A DNA stretch of 64,000 nt from Candidatus Aenigmatarchaeota archaeon (GTDB taxonomy: Archaea > Aenigmatarchaeota > Aenigmatarchaeia > QMZP01 > QMZT01). Below the pieces are notes generated by a model. That model was given only the letters and a program-made list of their open reading frames with translations. It was not told the DNA's origin and searched no databases. Where the stretch lies: NCBI GenBank assembly GCA_016932735.1, contig JAFGCI010000003.1, positions 1 through 64,000 of the forward strand. Direction: 5' to 3'. This document shows positions 41,012 through 47,959 of the stretch, in pieces (position 1 is the first letter of the stretch; every line of letters begins with the position of its first letter). Both the position numbers and the translations under genes were made by a program.

Positions 41012-41500
41012 ATGAAAAAAGAGACATTGCGAATGGATGAAAAGGACAAGAAAATTCTTCAGATGCTTAAGTCGGATTGCAAGATGCCTGTCAAAAACAT
41101 CTCAAAGGCCATTAACAGCCCGGTAACAACGGTTTATTCAAAAATAAAGAAGATGGAGAAGACGGGCGTTATCAAAGGCTATAAGGCGGTACTCGACAAC
41201 AAAAAACTAGGCTCTGCTGTAACAGCCTTTGTATGTGTTTCATTGATGCCGAGTCATGTCAGATGCAGTTCATGCAACAAGGAATTGAGAAATGAAATAA
41301 AAACAGACGTTACAGAAGAGCTCAAAAAATTGCCTGAAGTCGAGTGCATCTACATGGTGACCGGACCTTGGGATATTATCATGCAACTGAAATCAGAGAG
41401 CGTAGAGAGTGTTGGCGAGTTAATTACAAAGAAAATAAGGTCCATATCAGGCATTATGAATACATTGACTCTCATGTCTGTAAAAGAAGTTAAAGGTTAA
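41012..41500 (+). CDS. Lrp/AsnC family transcriptional regulator
   Basis: 162 residues: helix-turn-helix at about 12-58 (DKKILQMLKSDCKMPVKNISKAINSPVTTVYSKIKKMEKTGVI) and a RAM effector domain after it (VECIYMVTGPWDIIMQLKSESVESVGEL). Between the first and second strand of the RAM domain there is an insertion with a Cys pair (RCSSCNKEL) that could bind metal or sense redox. Leaderless start 25 nt after the TATA. Confidence 0.88.
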   Translation: MKKETLRMDEKDKKILQMLKSDCKMPVKNISKAINSPVTTVYSKIKKMEKTGVIKGYKAVLDNKKLGSAVTAFVCVSLMPSHVRCSSCNKELRNEIKTDVTEELKKLPEVECIYMVTGPWDIIMQLKSESVESVGELITKKIRSISGIMNTLTLMSVKEVKG

Positions 41501-41504
41501 TTAA

Positions 41505-42092
41505 CTATCCTTTCTTTCTTGCAAAACTGATGTAGCCTGTATGGAAGACGCCTTTATTCTGGGGGTGCGTTCCAAGGGACTTCACTTCAATTGCGCGCAT
41601 AATATTCTCGAAGCTTTCAATATTTTCAAATCCTGATTTTTTGCATTCGAGAACAAATTCTCTCATCTGCTCGATGCTGGGAACGTATGAGACCACCCAC
41701 CCGCCGGGCTTCAGTGCATCGAAAGCGATTTTCACAGCTTTGAAAGTTTCCGGCATGTCAAGGGTTATAAGGTCCAAATCCTTTTCATCGATGCCTTCGA
41801 ATATGTCCTTGTTCTTTATTGTCACGAACTTCCCGAGACCGGCTTTCAGTATATTCTTCAATGCAATCTCTGCATGCTCTTTCCTTATTTCATAGCTTAT
41901 TACAGATCCTTCCGGCTTTACAAGATTGCCAAGATATGCCGCAAGAAAACCCGAGCCAGAACCGGCATCAACGATCCGGAAACCGCTGCAGACACCGGTC
42001 ATTGCCGATATGATGGCCATATCCTTAATGGTAATTATCTGGGGCCCTCTTCTCATCTTCTTGAAAAAATCAGGATAAATTAAATGATGCAT
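41505..42092 (-). CDS. trmI: tRNA (adenine-N1)-methyltransferase TrmI-like
   Basis: 195 residues. RRGPQIITIKDMAIISAMTGVCSGFRIVDAGSGSGFLAAYLGNLVKPEGSVISYEIRKEHAEIALKN is the TrmI/PIMT-like SAM domain, and LITLDMPETFKA carries the conserved LDMPxP catalytic region. TrmI modifies A58 (and A57 in some archaea) of the tRNA T-loop. It is divergent by about 30 nt from nothing but the tRNA-Trp 3' end, and the T-loop intron site 59/60 found in five tRNAs here is immediately beside A58. Confidence 0.82.
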   Translation of the reverse strand: MHHLIYPDFFKKMRRGPQIITIKDMAIISAMTGVCSGFRIVDAGSGSGFLAAYLGNLVKPEGSVISYEIRKEHAEIALKNILKAGLGKFVTIKNKDIFEGIDEKDLDLITLDMPETFKAVKIAFDALKPGGWVVSYVPSIEQMREFVLECKKSGFENIESFENIMRAIEVKSLGTHPQNKGVFHTGYISFARKKG

Positions 42093-42123
42093 GGTATCAT
42101 TTTGTTAAAAGAAAATATAAAAG

Positions 42124-42297
42124 TGGGGCCACTGGGACATTCGGGGATAGAATCCCTTTCGAACCCAGGTATACGGGTATCTTCTTATTGTCATAGGGTT
42201 AACTTGGAGGTTTTCCCTCAACATACCCTCATAACTCCAATAAATTCCTTTATTGGTTACTGGAGCCCGCCAGGATACCAGGCTACCTCATAGCCCC
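42124..42297 (-). tRNA. tRNA-Trp(CCA) with anticodon-loop and T-loop introns
   Basis: 174 nt. Acceptor GGGGCTA/TGGCCCC with discriminator A, anticodon stem GCGGG/CCCGT and loop CTCCAG|A give anticodon CCA. A canonical intron of about 81 nt (42179-42259) interrupts 37/38, the usual place in archaeal tRNA-Trp. A second intron of 20 nt (42138-42157) lies in the T-loop at 59/60: exon TTCG pairs with CGAA in the intron, followed by TG|T, then the T-stem CTGGG/CCCAG. I see no clear C/D box pair in the larger intron. Confidence 0.9.
42138..42157 (-). other. T-loop intron of tRNA-Trp (20 nt)
   Basis: Smallest of the T-loop introns. It folds as GGG-ATTCTAT-CCC and supplies CGAA to pair with exon TTCG, leaving three-nucleotide bulges AA|A and TG|T, a minimal bulge-helix-bulge substrate. 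Confidence 0.8.
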
Positions 42298-42411
42298 ACA
42301 TGTCATATTAATTGGGATAGATGCTTTTAAGCATTTATAGAAAAATATACAAATAACTAATAGTGACATTTTTATTGGTGGGGAATCAAATAATATCTAT
42401 CTGGTGGAAAG

Positions 42412-42963
42412 ATGAAACTTTTTGGGGGATCAAGTTCTAACAGGAAAGAAGATATCCAGAAGATAAAGGAAATCAGGGATATAGTTGATAATTCGGGAAG
42501 ACCTATGCAACCTTCTCAAATACCACAAGGTCCGCCCAGGCAGCCGGTGCAGGGACCGCCGAGAGGACCTCCGCAAATAAGACCTCCGGCACAGATACGA
42601 CCGCCCCCGCAACCGGAACCGCAGCCAAGCACGCCTTCTCTTTTCATTAAGATAGAGAGATATCAGGAGATAGCCAAACAGATACAAAGCCTGAAATCGC
42701 TGGCCCTTACGCTGAGGGATGCCATGGAAGCCCTTTCCGAAATGGAGAAGGAGCTCAAGAACGGTATGCAGATGGCACAGGGAGCCCTGGATAAATTCAA
42801 TTACACGCTTCTGCAATTAGATGGTTCACTGATAAGATCTCAGGGAGTTGCGATGAGCCCGACAGAAGATACAAAGGAACTTGAAGAGTATGTCAGGGGC
42901 GTTTACAAGCAGGTCCAGAGAATGAAAGGCGATATGAGAACAATTTCTTCTGTTGAAGACTGA
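42412..42963 (+). CDS. Proline-rich/coiled-coil protein of unknown function
   Basis: 183 residues. Residues 30-76 are a Pro/Gln/Arg-rich linker (PSQIPQGPPRQPVQGPPRGPPQ...), and 77-183 are predicted helical coiled coil (FIKIERYQEIAKQIQSLKSLALTLRDAMEAL...). Starts MKLFGGSSSNRKEDIQKIKEIRDIV. The layout suggests a scaffold or cytoskeletal accessory protein; no family is recognised. A GGTGGAAAG ribosome binding site precedes the ATG. Confidence 0.6.
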   Translation: MKLFGGSSSNRKEDIQKIKEIRDIVDNSGRPMQPSQIPQGPPRQPVQGPPRGPPQIRPPAQIRPPPQPEPQPSTPSLFIKIERYQEIAKQIQSLKSLALTLRDAMEALSEMEKELKNGMQMAQGALDKFNYTLLQLDGSLIRSQGVAMSPTEDTKELEEYVRGVYKQVQRMKGDMRTISSVED

Positions 42964-43014
42964 TTTCTGTTAATACTTAAATTAGAGTAGTATTAATATG
43001 TTTATTATCCGCGT

Positions 43015-43258
43015 GCGGGGGTAGCCAAGTGGTCAAACACACGGCCGTTCAGCGGCCAGAAGTGGACTATAGGCGACAGAATCATCATATGGAAAGACGC
43101 ATATTTTATATGCGTCAAAAAAGATTTTGAGCTTTGAGGTGTTTAAGGCGCCGGTGATGTCGATGCTCAAGACCTGTTCACTTAGTGTGTTCGCGGGTTC
43201 GAATGCAATCGCTGAAGCGAAGCCTCTTCAGCAGGAGCCGAAGATCCCACCCCCCGCA
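43015..43258 (+). tRNA. tRNA-Leu, probably CAA, with three insertions
   Basis: 244 nt. Acceptor GCGGGGG/CCCCCGC with A73, D-arm GCC-AAGTGGTCAAA-GGC typical of tRNA-Leu, and a long variable arm (CAC-TTA-GTG) identify a type II tRNA. A D-loop intron of about 109 nt (around 43038-43146) is bounded by AAACAC/GTGTTT pairing, and a T-loop intron of 41 nt (43204-43244) sits at 59/60 (exon TTCG with intron CGAA). The anticodon arm has roughly 11 extra nucleotides before CTCAAGA, read as anticodon CAA. The best anticodon stem has a C:U mismatch and the T-stem a C:A mismatch (GCGGG/CCCAC). TATA-like TATTAATATG lies 25 nt upstream. Confidence 0.7.
43204..43244 (+). other. T-loop intron of tRNA-Leu (41 nt)
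   Basis: Inserted at 59/60. Internal stem GCTGAAG/CTTCAGC; CGAA near its 3' end pairs with exon TTCG, leaving AA|T and GA|T bulges. Confidence 0.75.
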
Positions 43259-43286
43259 CTGTTTCAGGATGCAAAAAAAAGGATTT

Positions 43287-43625
43287 CTAAACCATCTTCA
43301 GATGGCCGGTAATCCTGTCTATTTTCTCATCTTCCACAGGTCCTATTCCGAGGACGGTAAGCGAGCCAGCCTCGACCTGCGTATGGCCTGCATCGTGTAT
43401 ATAGCAGGTCTTTATCTTCTGCGAATGGCACTGGTTCCTGATCTGTTCCATCTCTTCGAGACCTGAGACTTTAAGGACGACCTTCTTGGAGCCTTCCCTC
43501 TCCCATTCATCTATCTCTTCACGGGAAGCCTTCTTGTAGAGCTCTATCGCCGCATGGGCCACCTGTGCCGCAATCTTCCCTTTTCCCATCTTAAGGTTCG
43601 TCCTGATTACAAAGACCTGCTTCAT
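43287..43625 (-). CDS. pth2: Peptidyl-tRNA hydrolase Pth2
   Basis: 112 residues, standard for archaeal/eukaryotic Pth2. KQVFVIRTNLKMGKGKIAAQVAHAAIELY, KKVVLKVSGLEEM, IHDAGHTQVEAGSLTVLGIGP are all present. It releases tRNA from prematurely terminated peptidyl-tRNA. The gene is convergent with tRNA-Leu, 28 nt away. Confidence 0.95.
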   Translation of the reverse strand: MKQVFVIRTNLKMGKGKIAAQVAHAAIELYKKASREEIDEWEREGSKKVVLKVSGLEEMEQIRNQCHSQKIKTCYIHDAGHTQVEAGSLTVLGIGPVEDEKIDRITGHLKMV

Positions 43626-43677
43626 AAGAATAAGTGGATTGTTCAGAATTTAAGTTTTCCATACATATCCGGAAATT

Positions 43678-44055
43678 ATGGTTCGCGGAGCAGTTCAAGT
43701 GGGGACGAATCTTGGAGCTTTCCCATACGAAGTTCTGAATAGATTTTATAGAATGACACATGATGCTGATTTAAATCCTTCTCATGTTCCTGTTTTTCTC
43801 GGAAATCTGGGATTTGTGAGAAAAGGATATATCAAAGAACGCGATTCAAGACCATTGGTATACTCCCTGACTAATGACCATGGATATATTACACTGTTCT
43901 CTGAAGAGCCCAATATTCATGGAGAACAAAAGATACAGCCAACGGAGCTTTCCGGAACTTTGTATGTCTCCAAAAAGCCTTTGAACATGATGGATGGGAC
44001 TGAATTATTGGTAGTGATGAATCTCATAAAAAGCAAGAACATGGGAACCAATTAG
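43678..44055 (+). CDS. Hypothetical protein
   Basis: 125 residues, MVRGAVQVGTNLGAFPYEVLNRFYRMTHDADLNPSHVPVFLGNLGFVRKGYIKERDSRPLVYSLTNDHGY.... The central GFVRKGYIKERDSRPLVYSLT resembles the wing of a winged helix, so DNA binding is possible. No family recognised. It overlaps the convergent zinc-finger gene by 4 nt. Confidence 0.5.
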   Translation: MVRGAVQVGTNLGAFPYEVLNRFYRMTHDADLNPSHVPVFLGNLGFVRKGYIKERDSRPLVYSLTNDHGYITLFSEEPNIHGEQKIQPTELSGTLYVSKKPLNMMDGTELLVVMNLIKSKNMGTN

Positions 44056-44387
44056 AAGTTCCAGAACTTCCACCAGACCTTTTCTTTTGGCTTCTCTTCT
44101 GGTTTTATCGGTTTCTTTTGAGGAGTCTCCGGCTTGGCGACCTTTTCTGTTTTCGGTCTTTTGTTCATCTCATCATAGCATGTCATGCATACAATCATAA
44201 CATTTGACTGTCTCTTATCCGTGGAATCGGAGTTCTTATATACAATCTGGGTCGGCATGCCGCGAACGGACATTCCGCATCGCTGGCATCTGTTATCGGA
44301 TGCATCAAGAAGCGATTTCCTGTCATTCCTCGAAGTTTTTCTCATCCTGTTCGATACCTGAGCATATTTCTTATAATTCTGTCCCAT
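44052..44387 (-). CDS. Zinc-finger protein with basic Pro/Lys tail
   Basis: 111 residues. RCQRCGMSVRG...MIVCMTCYDEMNKR has two CxxC pairs about 32 residues apart, a zinc ribbon or degenerate HNH-like finger without the catalytic His. The C-terminal 40 residues are Lys/Pro/Glu rich (PQKKPIKPEEKPKEK) and end WWKFWNF. Probably nucleic-acid binding. Function unknown. Confidence 0.6.
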   Translation of the reverse strand: MGQNYKKYAQVSNRMRKTSRNDRKSLLDASDNRCQRCGMSVRGMPTQIVYKNSDSTDKRQSNVMIVCMTCYDEMNKRPKTEKVAKPETPQKKPIKPEEKPKEKVWWKFWNF

Positions 44388-44524
44388 GGCAAATAATTGG
44401 GTTTCGCACCCTTTAATATATTTATATTTTGAAACACGTATTTAGTTACATGCTTTAGGATGAAATCCCAAGATTTCGTGAAAGCAGAATGCCTTTGGCG
44501 CCAGCCAAAGGAGTTCCAAATGAT

Positions 44525-44654
44525 GTCCCTGTAGTCTAGACCGGTCAAGGATTCGAGCCTCTCGAGCTCGAGACCCGGGTTCAAACATTGGTAACCCACG
44601 CATAAAGTGTGGGAGACAGGAAACCGTCTCCAATTGAAATTCCCGGCGGGGACA
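44525..44654 (+). tRNA. tRNA-Glu(CTC) with T-loop intron
   Basis: 130 nt. Acceptor GTCCCTG/CGGGGAC with discriminator A, D-stem GTCT/GGAT, anticodon arm CGAGC-CTCTCGA-GCTCG (anticodon CTC) and T-stem CCGGG/CCCGG. One intron of 55 nt (44586-44640) at 59/60: exon TTCA pairs with TGAA, leaving AA|C and AT|T bulges. The intron carries two further hairpins, CCCAC/GTGGG and GGAGAC/GTCTCC. No intron in the anticodon or D-loop. Overlapping ORFs in the track (44342..44599, 44442..44633) are spurious. Confidence 0.92.
44586..44640 (+). other. T-loop intron of tRNA-Glu (55 nt)
   Basis: Inserted at 59/60; exon-flanking pairing TTCA/TGAA plus CATTGG/CCAATTG makes the bulge-helix-bulge, with two internal hairpins. 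Unrelated in sequence to the 56-nt mobile core. Confidence 0.82.
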
Positions 44655-45176
44655 TTAACTTACAACAAGACTTAACGTGGCTTCAGGCTCTAATCTGATT
44701 ACTTTCTCCTTTTCTGTTCTTAAAGACCCGATTAAGGGAACTGCATGCATATACGGGGTAAATCCTGCACCATTCCTGTCATTTATACAAAAGAGTTCAG
44801 GGAATCCGTTAGTTTGGGAAAAGACAAATCCGGCAAAATCCGTATATAACTTCAAACGATTCAATAATTCCCTCGCGAATTCCGCTTCCTTTGTTGAGAA
44901 CGACCAGCAGTCAAGAAGCGTCTTTCTATATCTGACACTGACAGGTTCGTGTTTGACCAATGCCGCCGATATTAATCCCCCATCATTGAAATCTGATCCG
45001 TCACGGACGCGTAGATAGGATTTTCCCTTGAAGAATGATACTGCCCCATTTGATGAATTATGTAAATACAATTTTGTCCCCCTCAGGAAACTATATGTTT
45101 CCGAAGGAGAAATAGGTAAAAGGTACTTAAAATTCACATAAGTTCCATATTCGCTGGGCCTTCCTCTTCTTCCCAT
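44655..45176 (-). CDS. Hypothetical protein
   Basis: 173 residues, MGRRGRPSEYGTYVNFKYLLPISPSETYSFLRGTKLYLHNSS.... Beta-rich, no catalytic motif, no signal peptide. Its stop codon is immediately adjacent to the 3' end of the convergent tRNA-Glu, a position often occupied by sequences acquired at tRNA ends, though composition is not unusual. Function unknown. Confidence 0.5.
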   Translation of the reverse strand: MGRRGRPSEYGTYVNFKYLLPISPSETYSFLRGTKLYLHNSSNGAVSFFKGKSYLRVRDGSDFNDGGLISAALVKHEPVSVRYRKTLLDCWSFSTKEAEFARELLNRLKLYTDFAGFVFSQTNGFPELFCINDRNGAGFTPYMHAVPLIGSLRTEKEKVIRLEPEATLSLVVS

Positions 45177-45209
45177 ACATGATTCTTGGAAAGCGGTTTT
45201 AAAAGCACT

Positions 45210-45749
45210 CTATAATTCTCTGTAAAAAGTTTCAGCATTTTCATGGAAATTATCGATAGACGTATTATTATCAATGAAATAATCAGCAGAGTTAATTATC
45301 CCATCAATCGCTTTTTCAGTCACATTCTCTTCAACTTTCATGAACTCCTCAAAGGACATCCCGGATTCGCCCTTGTCTCCACGGTTTATGACCCTTTCAT
45401 ACCTTTTCTTTGCATTGCATATTATCGAAACTAGGATAAAATCATCCCCGAACTTGTTTTTCATGCAGTCAAGTTCTTCTTTGAATCTCATTCCGGTAAC
45501 GCAGTAGTTTCCATCTGATATCTTTTCGCAGAGTATTCTGGCAAAGATGTCGTTGCCTTTTTCTTTTCTGGTTTCCATTGCAACGTTGATGAGATTCTCC
45601 CTTGTAATTTCAAGCCCTCTTTCCTCAACCAAAGGAAAGATGCCGTCCTTTGAGAACCCCAATATTATGAATCCGTAATTATCTTTCAGATAGCCTGCAA
45701 AGGTGTCCTTTCCGGAACCTCTCTTGCCCGTCACAGCTATTACAACCAT
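45210..45749 (-). CDS. P-loop kinase (dephospho-CoA kinase/dNMP kinase-like)
   Basis: 179 residues from ATG 45749 (MVVIAVTGKRGSGKDT). The Walker A loop TGKRGSGKDTFA is the GxxxxGKDT type seen in dephospho-CoA kinase and deoxynucleotide monophosphate kinases. Later, VTGMRFKEELDCM and RYERVINRGDKGE (lid Arg) match. Archaeal homologues are annotated as AAA or dephospho-CoA-kinase-like of unknown substrate. Confidence 0.7.
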   Translation of the reverse strand: MVVIAVTGKRGSGKDTFAGYLKDNYGFIILGFSKDGIFPLVEERGLEITRENLINVAMETRKEKGNDIFARILCEKISDGNYCVTGMRFKEELDCMKNKFGDDFILVSIICNAKKRYERVINRGDKGESGMSFEEFMKVEENVTEKAIDGIINSADYFIDNNTSIDNFHENAETFYREL

Positions 45750-45849
45750 AAGATATTCTTTTTCTGTCAAAGTTAATAAATAAAACCGGAATCCGGTTTG
45801 CGTATGTTTCTTTAAGACTTATAAATCACTCCCCTCAATCTAAAGTGGT

Positions 45850-46809
45850 ATGATAAAGGTCGCTAGCTATCAGGAAACGGGGAAGAAGGAGATAGACTCA
45901 ATCCAGAAAGTTGACATGAAAAGCAGGAACGTCATATGGATAGACGGCGAGAATCCGAGCATCGAGGAAAGAAATTCAATTGCAAAGACCCTTGACATGG
46001 ATATGGATTATATTATCGATTATCTTGATGAGGAAGAGCATGCAAGGGTCGAGGTCGAGGACGATTACATATCCATAATCTATACCGTGCCCTTCATAGA
46101 GGGGACGGAAATGGAGACCTCATCATTCGGTTTATTCATAAAACAGAATGTGGTCATGAGCATCCATAAGACGGGCCTGAAAGCCCTTGATACATTCGAG
46201 AAAAACTTTGATAAGACGAAGAACGGCTTCCGGAAGAAGCTTATAACGAACAGGTATTTTTTCATATACAGCATGCTTGACACGATAAACAAGGATTATC
46301 TGAAGACGCTTAATCAGATTGACGACCGTATAGAGGAGCTTAACGCCGAGATATTCAAGAATCCAAGGGACGATCATATCCAGGAAATCCTGAGGCATAA
46401 AAAGACGCTCGTATATTTCAGCAGGGCTCTTCTTGCGAACAAGGAAGTCCTTATGCTTGTGAAGAGGGGGTATCTGCCCAACATGAGCGAGGACGACATA
46501 GATAACTTCGACGACCTTTACAGCGACGTCCTGCAGCTTATAGACATGACATCAACGTACAAAGAACTTATCAACAACAGCATGAACCTTTATCACTCAT
46601 CGATATCGAATGTCATGAACGTGACGATGAAAAAGCTTACAGTCCTTGCCGTAATCTTCGTCGTCCCGACACTCATATCCGGAATCTACGGCATGAATTT
46701 TTCTTGGATGCCGTTTATTTCTGACCCATTCGGTTTCTATTATTCCCTTTTCATCATGGTTCTTCTGATTGCAGGACTTGTTATTTACGTCAGAAGGAAT
46801 GACCTTTAA
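45850..46809 (+). CDS. corA: CorA family magnesium/cobalt transporter
   Basis: 319 residues. The N-terminal cytoplasmic domain is followed by a long stalk helix and two C-terminal membrane helices. The signature GIYGMNFSWMP is at the end of the first helix (the GMN selectivity motif). It forms a homopentameric Mg2+ channel. A TATA (CTTATAAATC) lies about 28 nt upstream; a strong hairpin follows the gene. Confidence 0.93.
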   Translation: MIKVASYQETGKKEIDSIQKVDMKSRNVIWIDGENPSIEERNSIAKTLDMDMDYIIDYLDEEEHARVEVEDDYISIIYTVPFIEGTEMETSSFGLFIKQNVVMSIHKTGLKALDTFEKNFDKTKNGFRKKLITNRYFFIYSMLDTINKDYLKTLNQIDDRIEELNAEIFKNPRDDHIQEILRHKKTLVYFSRALLANKEVLMLVKRGYLPNMSEDDIDNFDDLYSDVLQLIDMTSTYKELINNSMNLYHSSISNVMNVTMKKLTVLAVIFVVPTLISGIYGMNFSWMPFISDPFGFYYSLFIMVLLIAGLVIYVRRNDL

Positions 46810-46848
46810 TTGGATAATTAATTGTGATATTGGGTAATGGTTTGATAT

Positions 46849-46869
46849 CCTTAGGTCTTTGACCTAAGG
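46849..46869. terminator. Hairpin 3' of corA
   Basis: CCTTAGGTC-TTT-GACCTAAGG, 9-bp perfect stem with a 3-nt loop, 40 nt after the corA stop, followed by GCATGC. Similar in shape to the 8-bp/3-nt hairpins at 15723 and 63027. Likely terminator or processing site. Confidence 0.45.
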
Positions 46870-46950
46870 CATGCACTCGCTGTGCGATACTATGTGTTGG
46901 TTAGCTACGTTCTATCCAAAGATTGCATTTATAGTTTGTATACCTGTGAA

Positions 46951-46961
46951 GGGGGGGGGGG
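46951..46961 (+). other. Run of eleven G
   Basis: Homopolymer of 11 G in an AT-rich intergenic stretch 50 nt before the small zinc-ribbon gene. The 200-bp gap otherwise holds only the hairpin at 46849. A second G run (9) is at 412-420. Confidence 0.6.
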
Positions 46962-47010
46962 TGATTTATAAGTCTTAAATATTATTTATATTTTTAGAGG
47001 TGATTTAAGT

Positions 47011-47214
47011 ATGGAAAATACTCTAGATTTATCTAAAATAGATACTACTTTTAACGGTAGTTCATGTCCCAGATGTAAGAGTGAAAGAATATTCACATAT
47101 AGAACCGAAGACCATGCATTTTCTTGTCATTATATTAGAGATATATCTGAATACGGATGTGGAAATTGTAAGCATGTATGGGTAGGAGAAGCATCATATA
47201 ATGGTTTAGCATAA
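47011..47214 (+). CDS. Small zinc-ribbon protein, AT-rich gene
   Basis: 67 residues: SCPRCKSERIFTYRTEDHAFSCHYIRDISEYGCGNCKHVWVGEA. Two CxxC pairs form a TFIIS-like zinc ribbon, with an extra Cys and two His between. GAGGTGAT ribosome binding site. Codon use is much more A/T rich than neighbours, suggesting recent acquisition. Function unknown. Confidence 0.65.
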   Translation: MENTLDLSKIDTTFNGSSCPRCKSERIFTYRTEDHAFSCHYIRDISEYGCGNCKHVWVGEASYNGLA

Positions 47215-47281
47215 TCGACTAATATATACTAAAATATACTAAAACATAATTCTAATAAGTCTCCTTTTTACTATATTAACC

Positions 47282-47539
47282 ATGACAACCGAAATAACAG
47301 TCTCTGCCGGGCAGAAAGCAAAGATTAAAACAGGGACTTTCAGTTCTGTTGGCTTTGTTTATTGCGGGATGCCGAATCCCGATGTATTTTCGATTAGCTA
47401 CATGGAGAGTTCGGGCTATCAGGGCTATGCTATGAACGTCTTCTATCCGAAGAAGATTAAGAACATAGTAATAGGGAAAAAGAACTTCATGGTTATCAGG
47501 GTCACGCCTGAATCGATTGCTCTTAGCCCGATGATGTGA
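47282..47539 (+). CDS. Small hypothetical protein
   Basis: 85 residues, MTTEITVSAGQKAKIKTGTFSSVGFVYCGMPNPDVFSISYMESSGYQGYAMNVFYPKKIKNIVIGKKNFMVIRVTPESI.... All-beta appearance, like a small Ig-like or carbohydrate-binding module, but cytoplasmic. It is one nucleotide from the next gene, so they are cotranscribed. Confidence 0.55.
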   Translation: MTTEITVSAGQKAKIKTGTFSSVGFVYCGMPNPDVFSISYMESSGYQGYAMNVFYPKKIKNIVIGKKNFMVIRVTPESIALSPMM

Positions 47540-47540
47540 T

Positions 47541-47909
47541 ATGAAAAAACCGGATGTATATTTCGTCAGATTCGGGTTCTGGTTTGGAAATCTTATAGTA
47601 AAGGTCTTGGAAAGGCTTATACCTCGGCTAAGAGATAAGGACGAGAATCTTCACGGATTCAGGAACGATTACCTGAAGGATTTCAATCTCAGTGATAAAG
47701 AGCTTTTCAAAAGATACATGAAACATAACATAAGGTTCTGCTCTACTATATTCTTCTGGTGCTATTTTTCACTCCTTCTGTTACTTCCTTTTGAAGTATT
47801 CACCCTGAAAGGCCAGGCAACGATTCTGGCTGCCTTGTTTATTCTGATGATATTGTTCTTTGTGCTGGGTATAGTTGTTGCTTACAGGCTGAGCAGGAAA
47901 AGAATGTAA
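47541..47909 (+). CDS. Small membrane protein with two helices
   Basis: 122 residues. A basic N-terminal region (MKKPDVYFVRFGFWFGNLIVKVLERLIPRLRDK) is followed by two hydrophobic segments (STIFFWCYFSLLLLLPFEV and ATILAALFILMILFFVLGIVVAYRLS). Function unknown. Cotranscribed with the upstream small gene. Confidence 0.55.
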   Translation: MKKPDVYFVRFGFWFGNLIVKVLERLIPRLRDKDENLHGFRNDYLKDFNLSDKELFKRYMKHNIRFCSTIFFWCYFSLLLLLPFEVFTLKGQATILAALFILMILFFVLGIVVAYRLSRKRM

Positions 47910-47959
47910 TGAAAATAGTCAATACTTATAAATAGTTAAAATAATATAATCCTGATTCA

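Noticed and set aside
42179-42259. C/D box guide RNA within the tRNA-Trp anticodon intron
   Set aside because: No convincing C (RTGATGA) and D (CTGA) pair with correct spacing was found by eye.
43038-43146. Hairpin CGGCC-GTTCAGC-GGCC inside the tRNA-Leu D-loop intron, which could be read as an anticodon arm with TCA (selenocysteine-like)
   Set aside because: The D-arm, variable arm and leucine-type acceptor are only consistent with this being intron; no tRNA-Sec-like long acceptor or D-stem is present.
44342-44633. ORFs overlapping tRNA-Glu
   Set aside because: They are antisense readings of a well-folded tRNA and its intron.
46810-47010. Possible RNA gene after corA
   Set aside because: Only a terminator-like hairpin and a G run are visible; no tRNA arms or other conserved structure could be built.
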